Positions 10,257 to 23,800 of a stretch of 64,000 nt of DNA are shown in pieces (within the stretch, counting starts at the first letter, position 1; each line of letters begins with the position of its first letter). This DNA is from Colius striatus (taxonomy: Eukaryota; Chordata; Aves; Coliiformes; Coliidae). The stretch spans positions 10,479,501 through 10,543,500 of the forward strand of contig NC_084769.1 of the NCBI RefSeq assembly GCF_028858725.1, read 5' to 3'. The notes beneath the pieces are model-generated. The model was given only the letters and a program-made list of their open reading frames with translations. It made no database searches and was not told the DNA's origin. The position numbers and the translations under genes are program-made.

Positions 10257-13200
10257 GGGTGTAGGTTTACACTAGCAGTGGCCACACACACACTGCCAGT
10301 GTCTGAAAGGTTCGTGCAATGAGTCGCTGGGGCTCGCACAGGGCAGCAGTCACAGGAACATATCCTGGGGCTGCAGGTCTCCAGTCTCTCGAATACCTTA
10401 GACTACTTTGGAATATGCATTTCCCATTCTGTGCACTTTCAGGATCTCTCATTTGCATCTCAGCATACTGTTGCTTCTAGCCAGGCAAACAGCAAGAAAG
10501 GACCATAAATATGAGTAGTGGGAAGGATGACCCCTTTCCTTTTACAGTAAAGCTCAGCACATAGATCAAAAGGCAGCTTTTGAGTGGTACATCAGAGGAC
10601 AGAAACTCACTATGTGAAAGCCACAACAAATCAGGCAAGCTGTTGTGCAAAGGGAAAGGCTCTAGAACAAACATCACAAAGTTGACTTGTGTAGAAAAGG
10701 ATGACACTAGAAAAGTACAGTGTAAGGTGGATTTTAGCAGCCTCCCACGCTCACTAGTCTAGGTAAGCATTTCTTTAGGCTATTTTTTTTTAAATCCTAG
10801 AAAGTCCAGATGAAAATTCCCACCAGGATGTGTCTTTCTAACTAGGTCTGTGCATTTAAAGGGAAAACAGCATGCAGGGTGAGGCTCTTAATAAAAAAAA
10901 GTTAAACAAATTCATATCCATGTCCCTCATGAAGGTATATTTATGGATGTTTTGTCAAAGAAGGGTGGAATGAAAAGATACAATCAGTTTCTATGTTGAA
11001 TTTCACTCTGTCCTAGAAATCTGAGATAAGTGGAAGAAAGATAAATGACTATGGGAAAGCCCTGTGCACACTGTATCTGTCTGTACTGGTCTGCAGGTGT
11101 TTCATATGAGCTAGGTAATGAAATGAGGATTGCGGTCTTATTAATCCTGGATCTCCACCAGACCCAGGGTTGCTGATCTTACAGACACAGACTTTAGAGC
11201 CCCTTCTGCAAACTCTGCTTCCCCTTCCAGGATCCTGAGTGGAAGATTCCACATGGTCCAAAATTCTGGAGTTTAGCCTAACAATGAGTCAGGGGCTCAG
11301 TGCCTCAACAGTTATTTCACCTGTAAAAGAAATCCCACTCCAGTTCTTTACCTCCTCTCACAAACACAGAGACTCCTCAGAACCATGTGCCTTCCTTCCA
11401 TCGCTCAGCACAGCTCCTGTTGGCTTTATCAGCCACAGCCCAGAAGCAGCAGTGAGGGATAGACATTGCCCAGGGACTTTCTGGAGTCTGGGTTACATTT
11501 ATAAATGCTTTGTTACCTCCTTTTCCCAGCCAGTCATAACCCTCTGTTGAGCATGGTTTCCCAATGCAGGGCTCAAAAAACCCCCACCCAGTCACCCTTT
11601 CCCCACCTCTTCCTTACATAGCCCCATCTGAAATAAGACCTGGACTCCCCAACCAGCTGCTCACTAAATCTGATGGGAGAAGGTTTAGGGTGAGACAGGA
11701 AGAGGATATAATCATCTGGACAGTGGGTAGTGCTACCAAGAGCAGAGAGGACTTCACTCAGGACTGAGACAGCTTCAAGACAGATGGATTAATTAATGGT
11801 GCGTGGGATGCTTCAGGAATCAGGGTTCACAGTCTTCATTCAGCATGTTTTTGCTGGTTGCCCAGGCATTTGAGGAGGGACTCACTGTTCCTGCTGTGCA
11901 CAAACCTGAGATTTGGGTCTCTGGCCTTCCTTTGAAGCTGCTGCACAGCACACGTGACCCACCTACAAGGCTAGAAGTAGGCTCACCCATCAGTTTCCTA
12001 ATGCGGGAAACAGTAGGGACTCTCCCAACACGGTTATTTAAACAAAGCATTTTAAATTGAGTTGCACTGATTATTGGAAAGCACAGTAATTTTTAGTCTC
12101 CTGGCACAAAGGTGTTATAAAACTGCCACGAACAGCACTTCATCAGTGCCTCTAGTTCCAGCTTTCTCCCACCTTGATACTTCTGCAGTTTAACCCAGAT
12201 TATTGCTGTTCATCCAGTCACCCCATGATGATGGATGCAGCCCTAAGCCATGCTCCAGCTCTGTGCCATCTAACATTCAACGATCCTGGTCCTTCACTTC
12301 ATATCAACACTCCTAGTGACGAAATACCCAGAAGAATCTGACCCAGAACATGGCAACAGGGATGTAAGGTTAAAACACTCCTTGTGCTTTGTCCAAGTGT
12401 AAGCATAAAAGACAGTTGCATAGAGTTCCCACCAAAATCTCTTTAAAAAGACACATTTGGACAGGAGAAGCTCCTGCTCCAGTGTAGAAGGGCTTACTCC
12501 CTAACAAGTACCATAGATAAGCCTATCTAACAAAGTATTTGTGGATCCCTTCCCTTATTTTTAGTTTTTCCTACTATTCATTTGTAAATCTGCTGCTCTT
12601 TAGCTGTAAACTATCCCAAGATGCTAATGTGATATGAATTTCACTTCACTTTAAGGAGGCAAACCCATGTACCTTTGCATGGCTTTAACTCTTAATCTTT
12701 GTTTTCAGGGCTATGTTTACTAGTCTATTTCTGACCTTTAATTTCCAAACATTCAATCTCTTTCAAATGAAATTGTGGTAGCTGACAGTATTAGAAACAC
12801 TGATAACTGCCAATCTGCCAGTCTCACCAAATATAAATGACAAAAGGCTAATGCTAAATTAGCCCCAGCAGACACCTTAAGGTATGGAGTAGAGAGCAGA
12901 CCCTTAAGGTTGTTTAAGACAGAGACTATTTTAGCTGAGAAAAGAAGAGATCAATGTCAGGTTTGCATAGACTCAGGCAGGTTCTCAGCTGGTGTAAACA
13001 AATTCAACTCTGGTGAGGTCAAAACAGTTTATTCACACAGTTGTTTTTCATGAATGAGGTGAACAGGTAAAATCCCTTATATGGCCATTTTCAAGAAGCT
13101 TGAGCAGGTCAATTCTCACTAAAATCAAGAGGAATGAAAAGCCTGAGAGAGGACCATCCAAGTTATTGCAAGCTATCTGTAGCTTTCAAGGGAAAAAATG

Positions 13201-16200
13201 GCTGTAAATCAAAGAATGCAAGTTCTTCCCCATTAAAAGTACTGATGAAATACATAGCTGAAAGGAGCTCAAAACCTTTCTTTGTGTGCAGGAAGTTTGA
13301 CACAGCAGGAGAGTGCTTGTCCTGGCAGCAGCACTTCAGGTAGACTGAATTAAGTCAAGTATGTAAATATTCTGCTGAAGCATCCCATCTGTCACTTTGG
13401 GGGTAGCTCAGAGGGTTACCTGGCCTGTGATATCCAGTACCCAGATAGAAAAGTAAAGTTCAAAGATGAAGGGAATGTACAACTTTCCAAACAGACAGAG
13501 GAAAATCCAAACTGACTCCCTAGGAAAGAGTAGGAGTGTAGTGAACCTCCAACAGACCAGCAAATTCATCCATTATCATGAAACCAAAGGGATGCTTTCA
13601 GGGAGTTTGGGGTCAGAAATTAGACACTGGGTTTCAAATGTTATCAGAATTGAGTCAAACTTGAGAAGAACTAGAAAGTTCACATGAAGTCCAAAAAGCC
13701 TTGGCAACATGGGTATGAGACCTGGAGCAGTAAGAAGCTGGTTTTGTTCTGTGGCAAGCTTAAAAAAATCAAAATAAAACCTTGAGATTGAGCCAAACTA
13801 CAAATTTCTCTGTTTTCTTGCCAAAAATAAAAGGAAAACTATTTCATTTTTTTCAGGGAAAGTGAGTGTTAAAGATTTTGCCAAGTTTGTGTATCATTTA
13901 AGTCAGGTGTAACCAACAGCAGGGAAAGTATCCTTGTGCACACCAGGCAGAAGTGGCAAAACCCCAGGCTGGTGCTTGTCTGTATCACATGATCACTGAT
14001 TAAATCCTTGTGTCTCCATGCTCACACTGCTAGTAAGGACTTCTCAGCATCCCAGATACTTTCTAGAATGGGAATTAGTAACAGGCTGGCAGGAATACCA
14101 GAAAACTGGCAATATATTTTACTGAGGACAGATGTAAACACAAATGAGGATATTGTCTTGAAATTAAGGGAAGAGCAGGAAAATTCACAGACTTCTCCTG
14201 AGTTGTTTTATTTTTCTTTGCCACACCAGTGGGAAAAAAAAAACCAAACTGGCAAGTGAGAAGACTAATTATAGGACATAAATCTACCATGTGGGGGAAT
14301 CTCCCTTGGGGATTTGCTCCTCCTCTGTTACTGTTCAATTGCCACAACTCCTGCATGTGAGATGCATGTATCCACTGCTGCTAAATGCCACAGATGTATC
14401 TCTATGATCCTTGGATGCACAAACTGCTTTTTCTAACCATCAATTGCCCAATTCAGAAAGAAATATAATGAGTCCATTCTGTCTTATTTGTTGGAATCCA
14501 GCATCATTTCTGCTGGGACTAAGATAGGAAAGCACACAGAAACAGCTTAGAATATCTAAGTGGGGAACTTAATTACTTCGGTAATTTTATTTCCTATATT
14601 AAAGGGGAAAAAATGTTTCACAGATGAGATTTTCAAAGTATCTCAGTCCCAATGAGACAGATTTCTGTTTAAAACACTGATGGTCAAAGCTTCTCCAAGG
14701 CCATGTGCACTGCAGAAGGGGAAAATATTCAGAAAACTGCCAAAAATGTCATCCAGCGAGGGAACCTCTCCCCAGATCTTGTCTGCACTAATAAGAGTTT
14801 GCTGGCATTTTTGATGGCAGGCATATCCTCTTCTGGCAAGAGTCTTTCCAGTTCCCTCATAGAAGGAAGACATGCTCTTTGGCTAGTGTAAATCTGTACA
14901 TTGCTGCTCCTGCTAGCATCAAGTTGTCATTAAAAACCGCAGCCCAAGAGGCATTACTGTGGCAGGAAAAGTCTCCAGAGCAGGGTGGGCGTTGGCTGGG
15001 GGCTGCTGCTCAGGAAGGGGTCTGTGTCACTGCTAAGGCAGATGTAGGGACCTGAAAATTCCCCAGAGTGAGGGGAAAGCATGAGGCCTCATTAACCAGC
15101 TAAAGCTACAATTAGCAGGGTAATGTTAGGCGAGGAGCATGATCCACAGAAGCAGTGGCTGACTGGGATCGCTCCCGTCCCGCTCCTCTCTCCTCTTTTC
15201 ATCAGCTCTCCTGGGGACCGGCCCAAAGTGATGGAAATGCTTCACTGACTTCGACAGACTTTGGATCTGGCTTTTCATGACATTTTATCCTCTGATACCA
15301 CTCCAGAAGGCCCTACATGACGACCACGCAACTGAGATTTTCAAGTCTACTCCCACTGCTTTCAACAGAGACTTTTCCTCCACCTGCCGAGACAACCTCG
15401 AGCCACGGGCATTAATAATTAAATAAGAGCTGAGCACCAAGGGAGGGGAAGTGACAAAGCTGCCAAAACCCTTCCAAGATATTTTGACAATCCACAAGCT
15501 GAAAAGATTGCAAATGAGGGTCTGGCCCCTCGTTACTCTCCCCTCCTGTTCTCCCACATATCTTTAAACATCAGACAGATTACGCATCATCCATCCCGGA
15601 GCTGCATTTTGATGTCATAACAATAGTTCTGACGCTAGACTACACCACACGCAGCTCCAGGCACGGTGATTAACAACCTCTTTTGCCACTGTACCTTCTG
15701 GGCTCCCATCAAAGCACAATTTGTCCCAATTAATCAAACTCAAGTGTTTCTTGCTGCATGGCTTGTCTGTGTTGGGAAGATGCGGAGCGTTCATCCTGGA
15801 TGCTGTGCGCGGCTGTTAACCTTTCGGGGGAGCCCACCGGGAGCTGCTGCTCATCTGTATACAAAGCGTGGCAGATAAAAGGGCAACTAAACATCATCTA
15901 CCTGGAAGTGAGGTTAAAAGTGGTTTACAAGCTTGATGGTGCTTAGCTTGAGAAACAAGACATCAATTAACATCTATGCATTGATTAATATTGACCAGCT
16001 TTTTTGCCTTCAGCAAGCTTTAAGTAGGTGATGTGTAGATTTATTCTTAGTTCCGTTTTTCCCCTTACCAAGAATATTTTGACAAAACTTTGGCCAAACA
16101 TGAACTTCTGGTTTGTCTACCTGACACAGAGAAGAGCTGAACCTCTGCCGAGGGCTTCAAGAGCTACTGCACTAAGAGGTCCTCCTGCCCTTAGCACACA

Positions 16201-19200
16201 GGTACCTCAGGACACTCCAATCCAGTACCATGGACATTAATGACTCTTCTCACTTACTTTGTGATTTTCTGACATGTTCTCCTTGCCATGTGTCTTATTT
16301 CACTGCAGGCATGTTAGAGAACTCCAGAATAAAGACTCAAATCCTTCAGAAGACCTTGTATTTGTTAAAGGTAGCATCCTCCCTGTGCCATTGCAGTTGC
16401 AATGCAGGGTGTTTGCATGCTCTCAGTACCCCAAGCATTTTGCTGATCCCACACATGGAAGTTGGGCTGTTTCACTCCAAATAAGAGCAAAGACCTGCTT
16501 CATGTCTGTCCCTCTACTGTCTCCAGATGTGTGTGACACAGGTGAAAATGTCCATATTGCCAAGCTACTCTTGGAACATGGTCTCAATTCATCCTCTGGA
16601 AGTGTTGTTTTTGTCACTTTTTGCCCACCCACATCACATTTAATTTGGCAACATTGTTAGATACAAGGAAATTTAAAGCCAGCTATTTGCCTGTCTGAGG
16701 TGGTAGGAAGCCTGGATTCCCACAGTTAACAGATGCCATAAGCAAGGAAACTGGCTTTCACATAAGTCTTTCCAAAAAAAAAAGGTACTTTTCAGTGCAA
16801 AACTCACCCACAGCCAGGACCTCTGGGTCCTAGGAGAGACCATTTCAAACAGGGAGGTGGTTTGGGGGCCGCAGCAAAGTCATAAACACCTAAGCCTGAT
16901 CTTCCGCCAGAAATTGACCTTCAGGCTGCTCAAAGCCCATGGAAGCAACTTCTGCCACAAAACAGAGCAGGTGGAAAAAGCCTTCAGGAAGCAAAGGCAA
17001 AGCCTTGAAGCTGCATCTGCCTTGGCAGGCATTAAAAAAGAGACTTTTCCTTGATTTTTTTTCTCTCCAGTGGCTCTTTTACTGGTGTTCATTAAGAAGT
17101 GACCACTTTTGAAACTTGAAAGATCTCTTTCCAAACCACCATAATTTCTCCCATCTTCCTGAAATCTGCATTTTCTCTTTAGTTGAATTTTCCATCAGTA
17201 AAAGACCCTCTGCAATTTTGAAGGGTACTTTGATTCAAAGTTTTAATGAAAAACGTTTGAGGCATCTTATTGTCCTCCCCTGGAGGGGAGAAAGCTTATT
17301 TGTTTGTTGGCAGGGTGGAAAATGCTGACAGTAATGGCAGCTTCAGGAAAAAAAATTACTTTGGGGTAGTGATCTTTGGTTTTTTGTCCTGGCAATTGCA
17401 AACATTTGTGCATAGGGGTCTATACCTTCAACTACAGAAATACTAAAGCACTTGTTTGTTTAAATTTAAGCCACTAAAAGGTTTTCATGCGCCTGACTTT
17501 TATAGGACAGGTGAAACCATCCCAAGTGAAACGTGATTTTAATGAAATGAAACATTCTGAAAACATTTCAAATACTTAAATATTTTTTCCCCCATTTGGA
17601 AAAGAAAAATATGCCTATTTCTATTTGATTGAAGCCAAATTTCCCCTTGGCTTGCTCAATGAACAAGAGAAAAAATACTATTTGCCTAAATATAACTATG
17701 AACAGAAGATGCATAGAGGAGCTTATGGTGAAAGAGCACTACAGTATACCCTGCCTCCTGCCAGCCAGGCTGCTGGCTTAGCCACTGCTGATGGGCACCA
17801 TTGTGCAAGTTATTTTTTGTTTCATTCATAGGGTTGTTGGGTTATTTTTAAGAACAGATAAGAATAACTCATCTTGTCCATCACAGAGCAGTAACTCAAT
17901 GCAGTCTTGACCTCTGTCCTATCCTTCCTGACATCTAACCACTGTATTGATCAAGGTTCAACAAGTCTGAAGTCAGCCCTGCCCCAAGAAACATGCAATA
18001 TACAGAGATTTCACTCTGGACCACTTTGCAGAAGTGCATTTTACTCTCCATGCTCCAGAGACCCCAGAAAGCACCTTTAAAATCATTCCTCCAAGTATTG
18101 TGCAGCTTAGCCTGAAACATGGAACACAATGAGGCAGCTTCAACCTTTAGGAGCTGCTGCATGCCTTGAGCTGTTCCAGCACTCCCATTATCTGCCAAGG
18201 GAATGGGATTTGCTCCCATTTTGTGGCCATGTACGAGGCAGAGCTGCTCTTCTAGTACTCAGATGGTTGATGAGGAGTATCCCTAATACATACAGGTAAA
18301 GCAAAGAGTGAAAATTGGTTAGATCTATGATTTAATGGGAAGAAGTTATTTCTTCTTCCAAAAGGGAGGGAAGGCTGATTTTTCTGCATCCTTTCAAGCA
18401 GCTCTGTGCATCAGGTTGAAACCACTACTGAACTGATACAGAAATGTAGTAAACTCCATGAGTGATGAGCCACGTCCCTGTAGGGGCTTCCCTCAGCCCC
18501 AGCATGGGCATGGGGCAGCCAGCCTCTCCTCCAGATGGATGTACAATCCCACTCATCACATGGATAAATTGGAGCTCTCCAAGGCTCATAACTCAGCCAG
18601 GTCAGTCCCAGATTTCACAGGAGTGCCATGCTGCACTCATCAAGGAGACGCAGTACCCTGCCAGGATTCATTTGCTTACATCCAGATGCTTTATGTGTGC
18701 AGATGTTAAAAATAAAGTTTCCATGACTATTTGCTACAGGAAAAACACACTTTTTACACTTTCATATTGCTGACTGAGCAGGTCAGGTTGGCTTGCAATC
18801 TCTCACATGTTCTCCCCCAGCTGTCTCACCCCCATCCATAGAAGAAATACATGAAAAAGTAAGAGGTCAGATAACCCCTTTGTCCAGAGAGAGACCAAGG
18901 CTTTATATCAATGCTCTGGAAGGCAAATACAGAAAGTCTAATCACCAAGAGCCCCCTCTCTACTTATCCAGGCTGAACCCCTCAGCAGCCTGAGAGCTCA
19001 GCCAGGGCTGGGGGGCCAAACACCCTGTTCAGCCCCAGTCTCAGGTGCCCTTGGAGGTCACCTGCCAAAACTGAGCAGCTTTGGCCCCTGTCAAAAAATC
19101 TCCATGCCTGTCACTTATTTGTTATGAACTTCTACAAGCTGACAAAAAAAAGAAGAGATTTTCTTATAGGGAGAATTGGCTGGGACAGCAGGAAGACAAG

Positions 19201-20336
19201 AAAAATGCCCCTTCTCACCTCGTTTTCTTATTCATCACTAAATTAATGAGAACCATTTACAAAGGACACAGGTGAACCTGCCCACACTGCACCCCGGGTT
19301 TCCTCCCCCCACATAACCACACAGGCAGCAGCATCACCAAGGGCTGGCTTTGTGACAAAAGGCACCCACCATGGCCAGAGCTGCAAGTCTCTGAGAACCA
19401 CTCTTCAATTAAATTAAAAACATTTCTTGCAATGGTGTAATTCAGAGCCTGGGGCTTAAAGGAGGATTTCTGAATGCCAAATAATCCATTTATTAAAAAT
19501 AAAAAACCCTGCCCTTAGTTGATCACCTGCTATTCTGAGGTGAGAGACTTATACCAAACCTCTGCAGAATGCAACTATATTGACTACAAATGGGATTACT
19601 CACAGGAGCTTTTCATTTGTAAGTTTTCTGTAGAGCTTGAAGGTCACACATTAAAAAGGGCTACAACCTCCTTCAAAAAACAGCAAGGGAGAATGCATTA
19701 CCTTTGCTGCTGCTTATGCAAGGAAACAATGAATGCCTTTCTTAAATGGCATAAATTGAGCTGTGCTGATGTTTCACCAAGCCACAGATTGCTTATCTTA
19801 TTTAAGCATCATGTTGTTTGCTCCTGGATGAGATCTGTGCTGCTCTGCCAGGACAGACAAGATTAACTCAACAGCTCTGAAGTGGGAAGGGCCAGCTCAG
19901 AGCATCCAGCACAGCTCATCTGGACAGTTAAAGGATATTCTCAAGGGGAGGTCACTCTCACACACACATGCATTACTTTTCCATTTATAGCCCAACAACC
20001 TGAGTCTACAGAGGTTGAGCTTTGACACGGTCAAGCCAGGGACACCTCTGGTCCTTTCAAGGATCCTCATCTCCCAAGGTTTGAAGAAATCACCAGACGC
20101 TTGCTGTGCCTGACTGAAGAAAGGCAAGGTAGGCAACCACATCTCCCTGCCAATCCCAGACCCCTTAGACCCTGCTCAGGGCCTTCAGGTGGCCTCATGG
20201 AGATGACATGGATGTCAAGCTACCTACTTGGTTCATGCTGGCAGCAGGTCCAAACCTCTCACAGGTGTGGGAGCACTGCAAAGCCAAGGCCACGTGCTTT
20301 CTCCTCTTCCTTCCTCAAGCCCAGGCAGTGCTGGGG
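10257..20336. other. Intergenic, gene-poor
   Basis: About 10 kb without a recognisable gene. Open frames are short and unrelated to known families. A degenerate repeat may lie at 12970-13040. The stretch around 15600-16020, with several TTAAT/ATTAA homeodomain-type motifs and few simple repeats, could hold non-coding regulatory sequence, but nothing decisive is visible. Confidence 0.6.
12970..13040. repeat. Possible remnant of a 'CAGCTGGTGTAAA' element
   Basis: CTCAGCTGGTGTAAAC at about 12985, followed by ATTCAACTC and GTCAA, resembles the end of a palindromic non-autonomous element common in reptile and bird DNA, whose ends I remember as beginning GGGCCAGATCCTCAGCTGG. Only one arm is visible and it is strongly decayed. 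A second weak match begins GGGCCAGATCCTCA at about 27863. Confidence 0.3.
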
Positions 20337-20885
20337 ATCATAGAATCACAGAATGGTAGGGGTTGAAAGGAACCTTTAGAGATCATCTAGTCCACCCCCC
20401 CTGCAGAAGCAGGTTCACCTAGATCGAGTCGCATAGTATCACTTCCAGACGGGTCTTGAAGACTTCCAAGGAAGGAGCCTCCACAACCCCTCTGGGCAGC
20501 CTGTGCCAGGGCTCCCTCACCTCAAAGAGTTTTTTCCTATATTTAAGTGGAACTTTTTGTGTTCCAGCCTCATGCCATTTCCCCTTGTCCTGTTGCTAGG
20601 TACTATAGAAAAGAGGGATGTCCAAGCCTCCTGACACCTACCCTTTAGATATTTATAAATGTTAGTGAGATCTCTCCTCAGTCTCCTCCAGACTAAACAG
20701 CCCCAGTTCCCGCAGCCTTTCCTCATATGAAAGATGCTCCAGTCCCGTGATCATCTTGGTGGCCCTGTGCTGGACTCTCTCCAGCAGTTCTCTGTCCCTC
20801 TTGAGCTGGGGAGACCAGAACTGGACACAGGACTCCAGATGAGGCCTCACCAGGGCAGAGTAGAGGGGGAGAAGAACCTCCCTTG
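20337..20885 (-). repeat. CR1 LINE, 3' end, minus orientation
   Basis: It begins with the reverse of the CR1 tail (ATCATAGAATCACAGAATGG at 20338). Then follow 'cctctgggcagcctgtgcca' (about 20490), 'agtctcctccagactaaaca' (about 20680), 'ggactctctccagcagttct' (about 20773) and 'agatgaggcctcaccagggc' (about 20837). It appears to be one of the better preserved copies in the window. Frames on the minus strand (20517-20726, 20662-20850) are remnants of its coding end. Confidence 0.95.
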
Positions 20886-23800
20886 AATGCTCATCAGGGG
20901 ATACTCACCACATGCCAGTGAACTCCTCTGCTCTGCACCTGCTCTCAGCAGGGACGTGGTGGAGCTCATTTAGGAGCAAAGTGAACTCACCTCAGTTTTG
21001 CCTCTGGTCTCCGTAGCAATTAGTTGTGGCCCGGAGGATCCTTGTGCCAAAAAACACACATCTGCAGAGATCCTTTTGAATTGATTTTCAGATTTTTTTG
21101 TCTCCTTCAGCACATTTCAGTGACATCCATCTTTAAATGTCTTAATCAAATGCCAGACTTTTCAGAACTCTGAAGGACGGCAGTGGAAGTGTCGTGGTGC
21201 AGATGTACCTATGTTCTCTTTTAAAGGAAAAAGGATTGAATTGTCTGGTCCTCAAAATATCTACTTGTGGCAATTTTTTTACATTCTTGCTAACTAATAC
21301 ATTTAGTAATGTAGCTCTAGCCTGATGCAGAAATAGCACCTGAAGTACCCGTGATTAATAAAACATGACAATTCTGTGCCTGGAAAACATTACAGAATGT
21401 GTTTCCTGCTTTCTACTTGCAGCAGGGATTGAATAATGTACCATGAATATCCAGGCGACAGGATCAGAGGTCTGTGTGAAGACTGACTGCCCTGTAAGGA
21501 GAAAGAAAGAAAACAAATGACTGTCTCTGCTCTGTAAACCTGTCCTCTCTGTTTGATGGGGCTCCCAAAATAAATATAGTGACTGTTGATTTCATACAGG
21601 ACCAATCCCCCAGCCCGCTGTGTGCAGAGCCATGGGTGGGGATCCTGGACCTGCTGTCTGCTCAGCTGGAAACCACATTTGTGGAGGAGCTATATGTCCT
21701 TCAAAAGCCACCCATCACTCACACCATTCCATGAAAGCAGTGACTTGCAGAACCTGCCTGAGGTAGCTCATTGCAGCTTTTCTCCTCCAATAGCCCAGTA
21801 CAAACAGCATTGAGAACAGTGAAGGGGAAAGGAGGTGTGTTAGGGCTCGAGTTGATTCATCAGACCAGATAAGCCAGAGCCATGAGAGAGTGACTCCACG
21901 AGGTTGTGTTACAAAGCATAGACACACATCAAGGAGCACAAGAACTTATTTCCAAAATAAGCACTCATTACATGTCCTTCCTGCCCACAAATCCTCTTCT
22001 GACAGGGCAAGAACTGGCCTCCCCCTGGCACCAGCAGGTTGTATAAGCCTGATATGGTGATTAGTGTCATCTCCAATCCTGGTTTTACCTGCCTTAAATA
22101 GCTGCTACCTTACAACTCTCTGTCCCCATCCCATGTGAGGCAGCCACCGAGTTTGTCTCTCTTGGCTTGCTTATACAGCATGCAGAGCAAATTTTTCTCA
22201 GGGCCAGATGTAACTAACTCTCTGTGATTTTCTTTTTTAATTACTTCTAACATTTTGGCATATTAGCTTTGCTCTGGACTGTTACATCTCTCACCCTCAG
22301 CTGTGGGAAGGAAAGGAAGGCTGGATGGATAGAAAGCCTTCTTGAAAGATCACAGATAAAATTGAATGGTAACGGGAGCAGCAGCATAGCCAGGTTCTTC
22401 TGTAGCACTTGGGCTGCTCGTCTGGACAGTATCAAAGCTCCCAAATGGCTTTGGAACATGCAGCCCATGATGGAGCTCTGTGTGTGTTGAAGACCTGATT
22501 AAGACTGTCCAAAAGAGATAGAAATGATTCTCTCCAACCACTCTAGGAAAACGCCTAACACTGGGAAAAAAACTTGGTCTCAGATGGCTAAGCTACTCCT
22601 TGGTGGTCATAGGAAGGCTGCTGACTTCCCAGGACTCCCCCAGACTTGGCATCAGTCTGGTCCTAAGGAGCAGATGGTTCTCCCTCATGGCTTCAAGGCA
22701 TGGGTCATCTTTTTTTCTTGGCATCTTCATCAGGTATCACATCATGACATGGGTTTTAAATACGAAATAAATCATGTCTTTCATAAGCATTTATTGCTCA
22801 TTAGTTCGGACACCGAGCTAATGAATGACTCATTTGTCTTCTAAATCCCCGATGACCATTAATTACAGAATTTACTCAGCCTGCTTAGAAATGGAAGTAA
22901 GAAATCAACTGTCAACTCTTTACAGATACATACAAAAATGCATGGCTATTTCTAAGACTCTGGGATGCTTTGTCAGGGAATTGCAATCACTCACCGAAGT
23001 GCTGTGCTTTAATTTCTAGTTGGAAAGCTCCAGAGCATTTCTCCTGGCAATTGTTAAGTGGCTGAATGATTGCTCCCCACTGACAAATGAGGGGCTGGCA
23101 GGTCGCAGGTGGTTATGTGCATTCATATAAAGTAGCACAATGCGAGTCAGTGCTGCTTAGACATGTGTGTCACCTCTTCATACTAACAAAGAAAAATACC
23201 ATGGAAGGTTTCAAGTGTTTTGCTTATTAAGCTGTTGACTGATTGCTCCAGACCGGCAAGTGACATCGTGCAAGGTACCAGGTGCTGCTGCTTTCTGGCA
23301 TGCTAGAGCTGCCCAGCTTCCTCTCGGGCTAACAAATTAGTCAGTGGTACAGTGAGAAGATGAAGTTTTTGGTGGATTAAATATATTAAAGTACCTGTCA
23401 CGTGCTGTGTTCTTGTCCAACCAACACTCCTCCTGTTATAGATGGAGCAGCTCTTTCTATTTGCTCTGAAAACAATAGAGAAAAGGACTCTTAAGACATA
23501 AAAATTTCCATGGAGGCAGAAGGAGGCTTGATGTAATTTGGTGTCAGGTGAGGAAGAATTTTATCATGTTTCCTTTGAATATTCAGTTCATCAGTGTATA
23601 CTGGTGGCTTTTGTACTCGTGTTCAACAGCATGGTGAATAATCCTGTGGTTTCTCCATCCATCACCTTCAAGATATCACAACTTCGGTCTCACGTCCCTT
23701 CCAGTCATTTCTTTTCTGAGAAGAAAAGTCCCAGGCCGTTTAGTGTTCGGCATATGGAAACTCTTGTGTGCCCTTGATCATCCTTTACCCTTCTCTGTAT

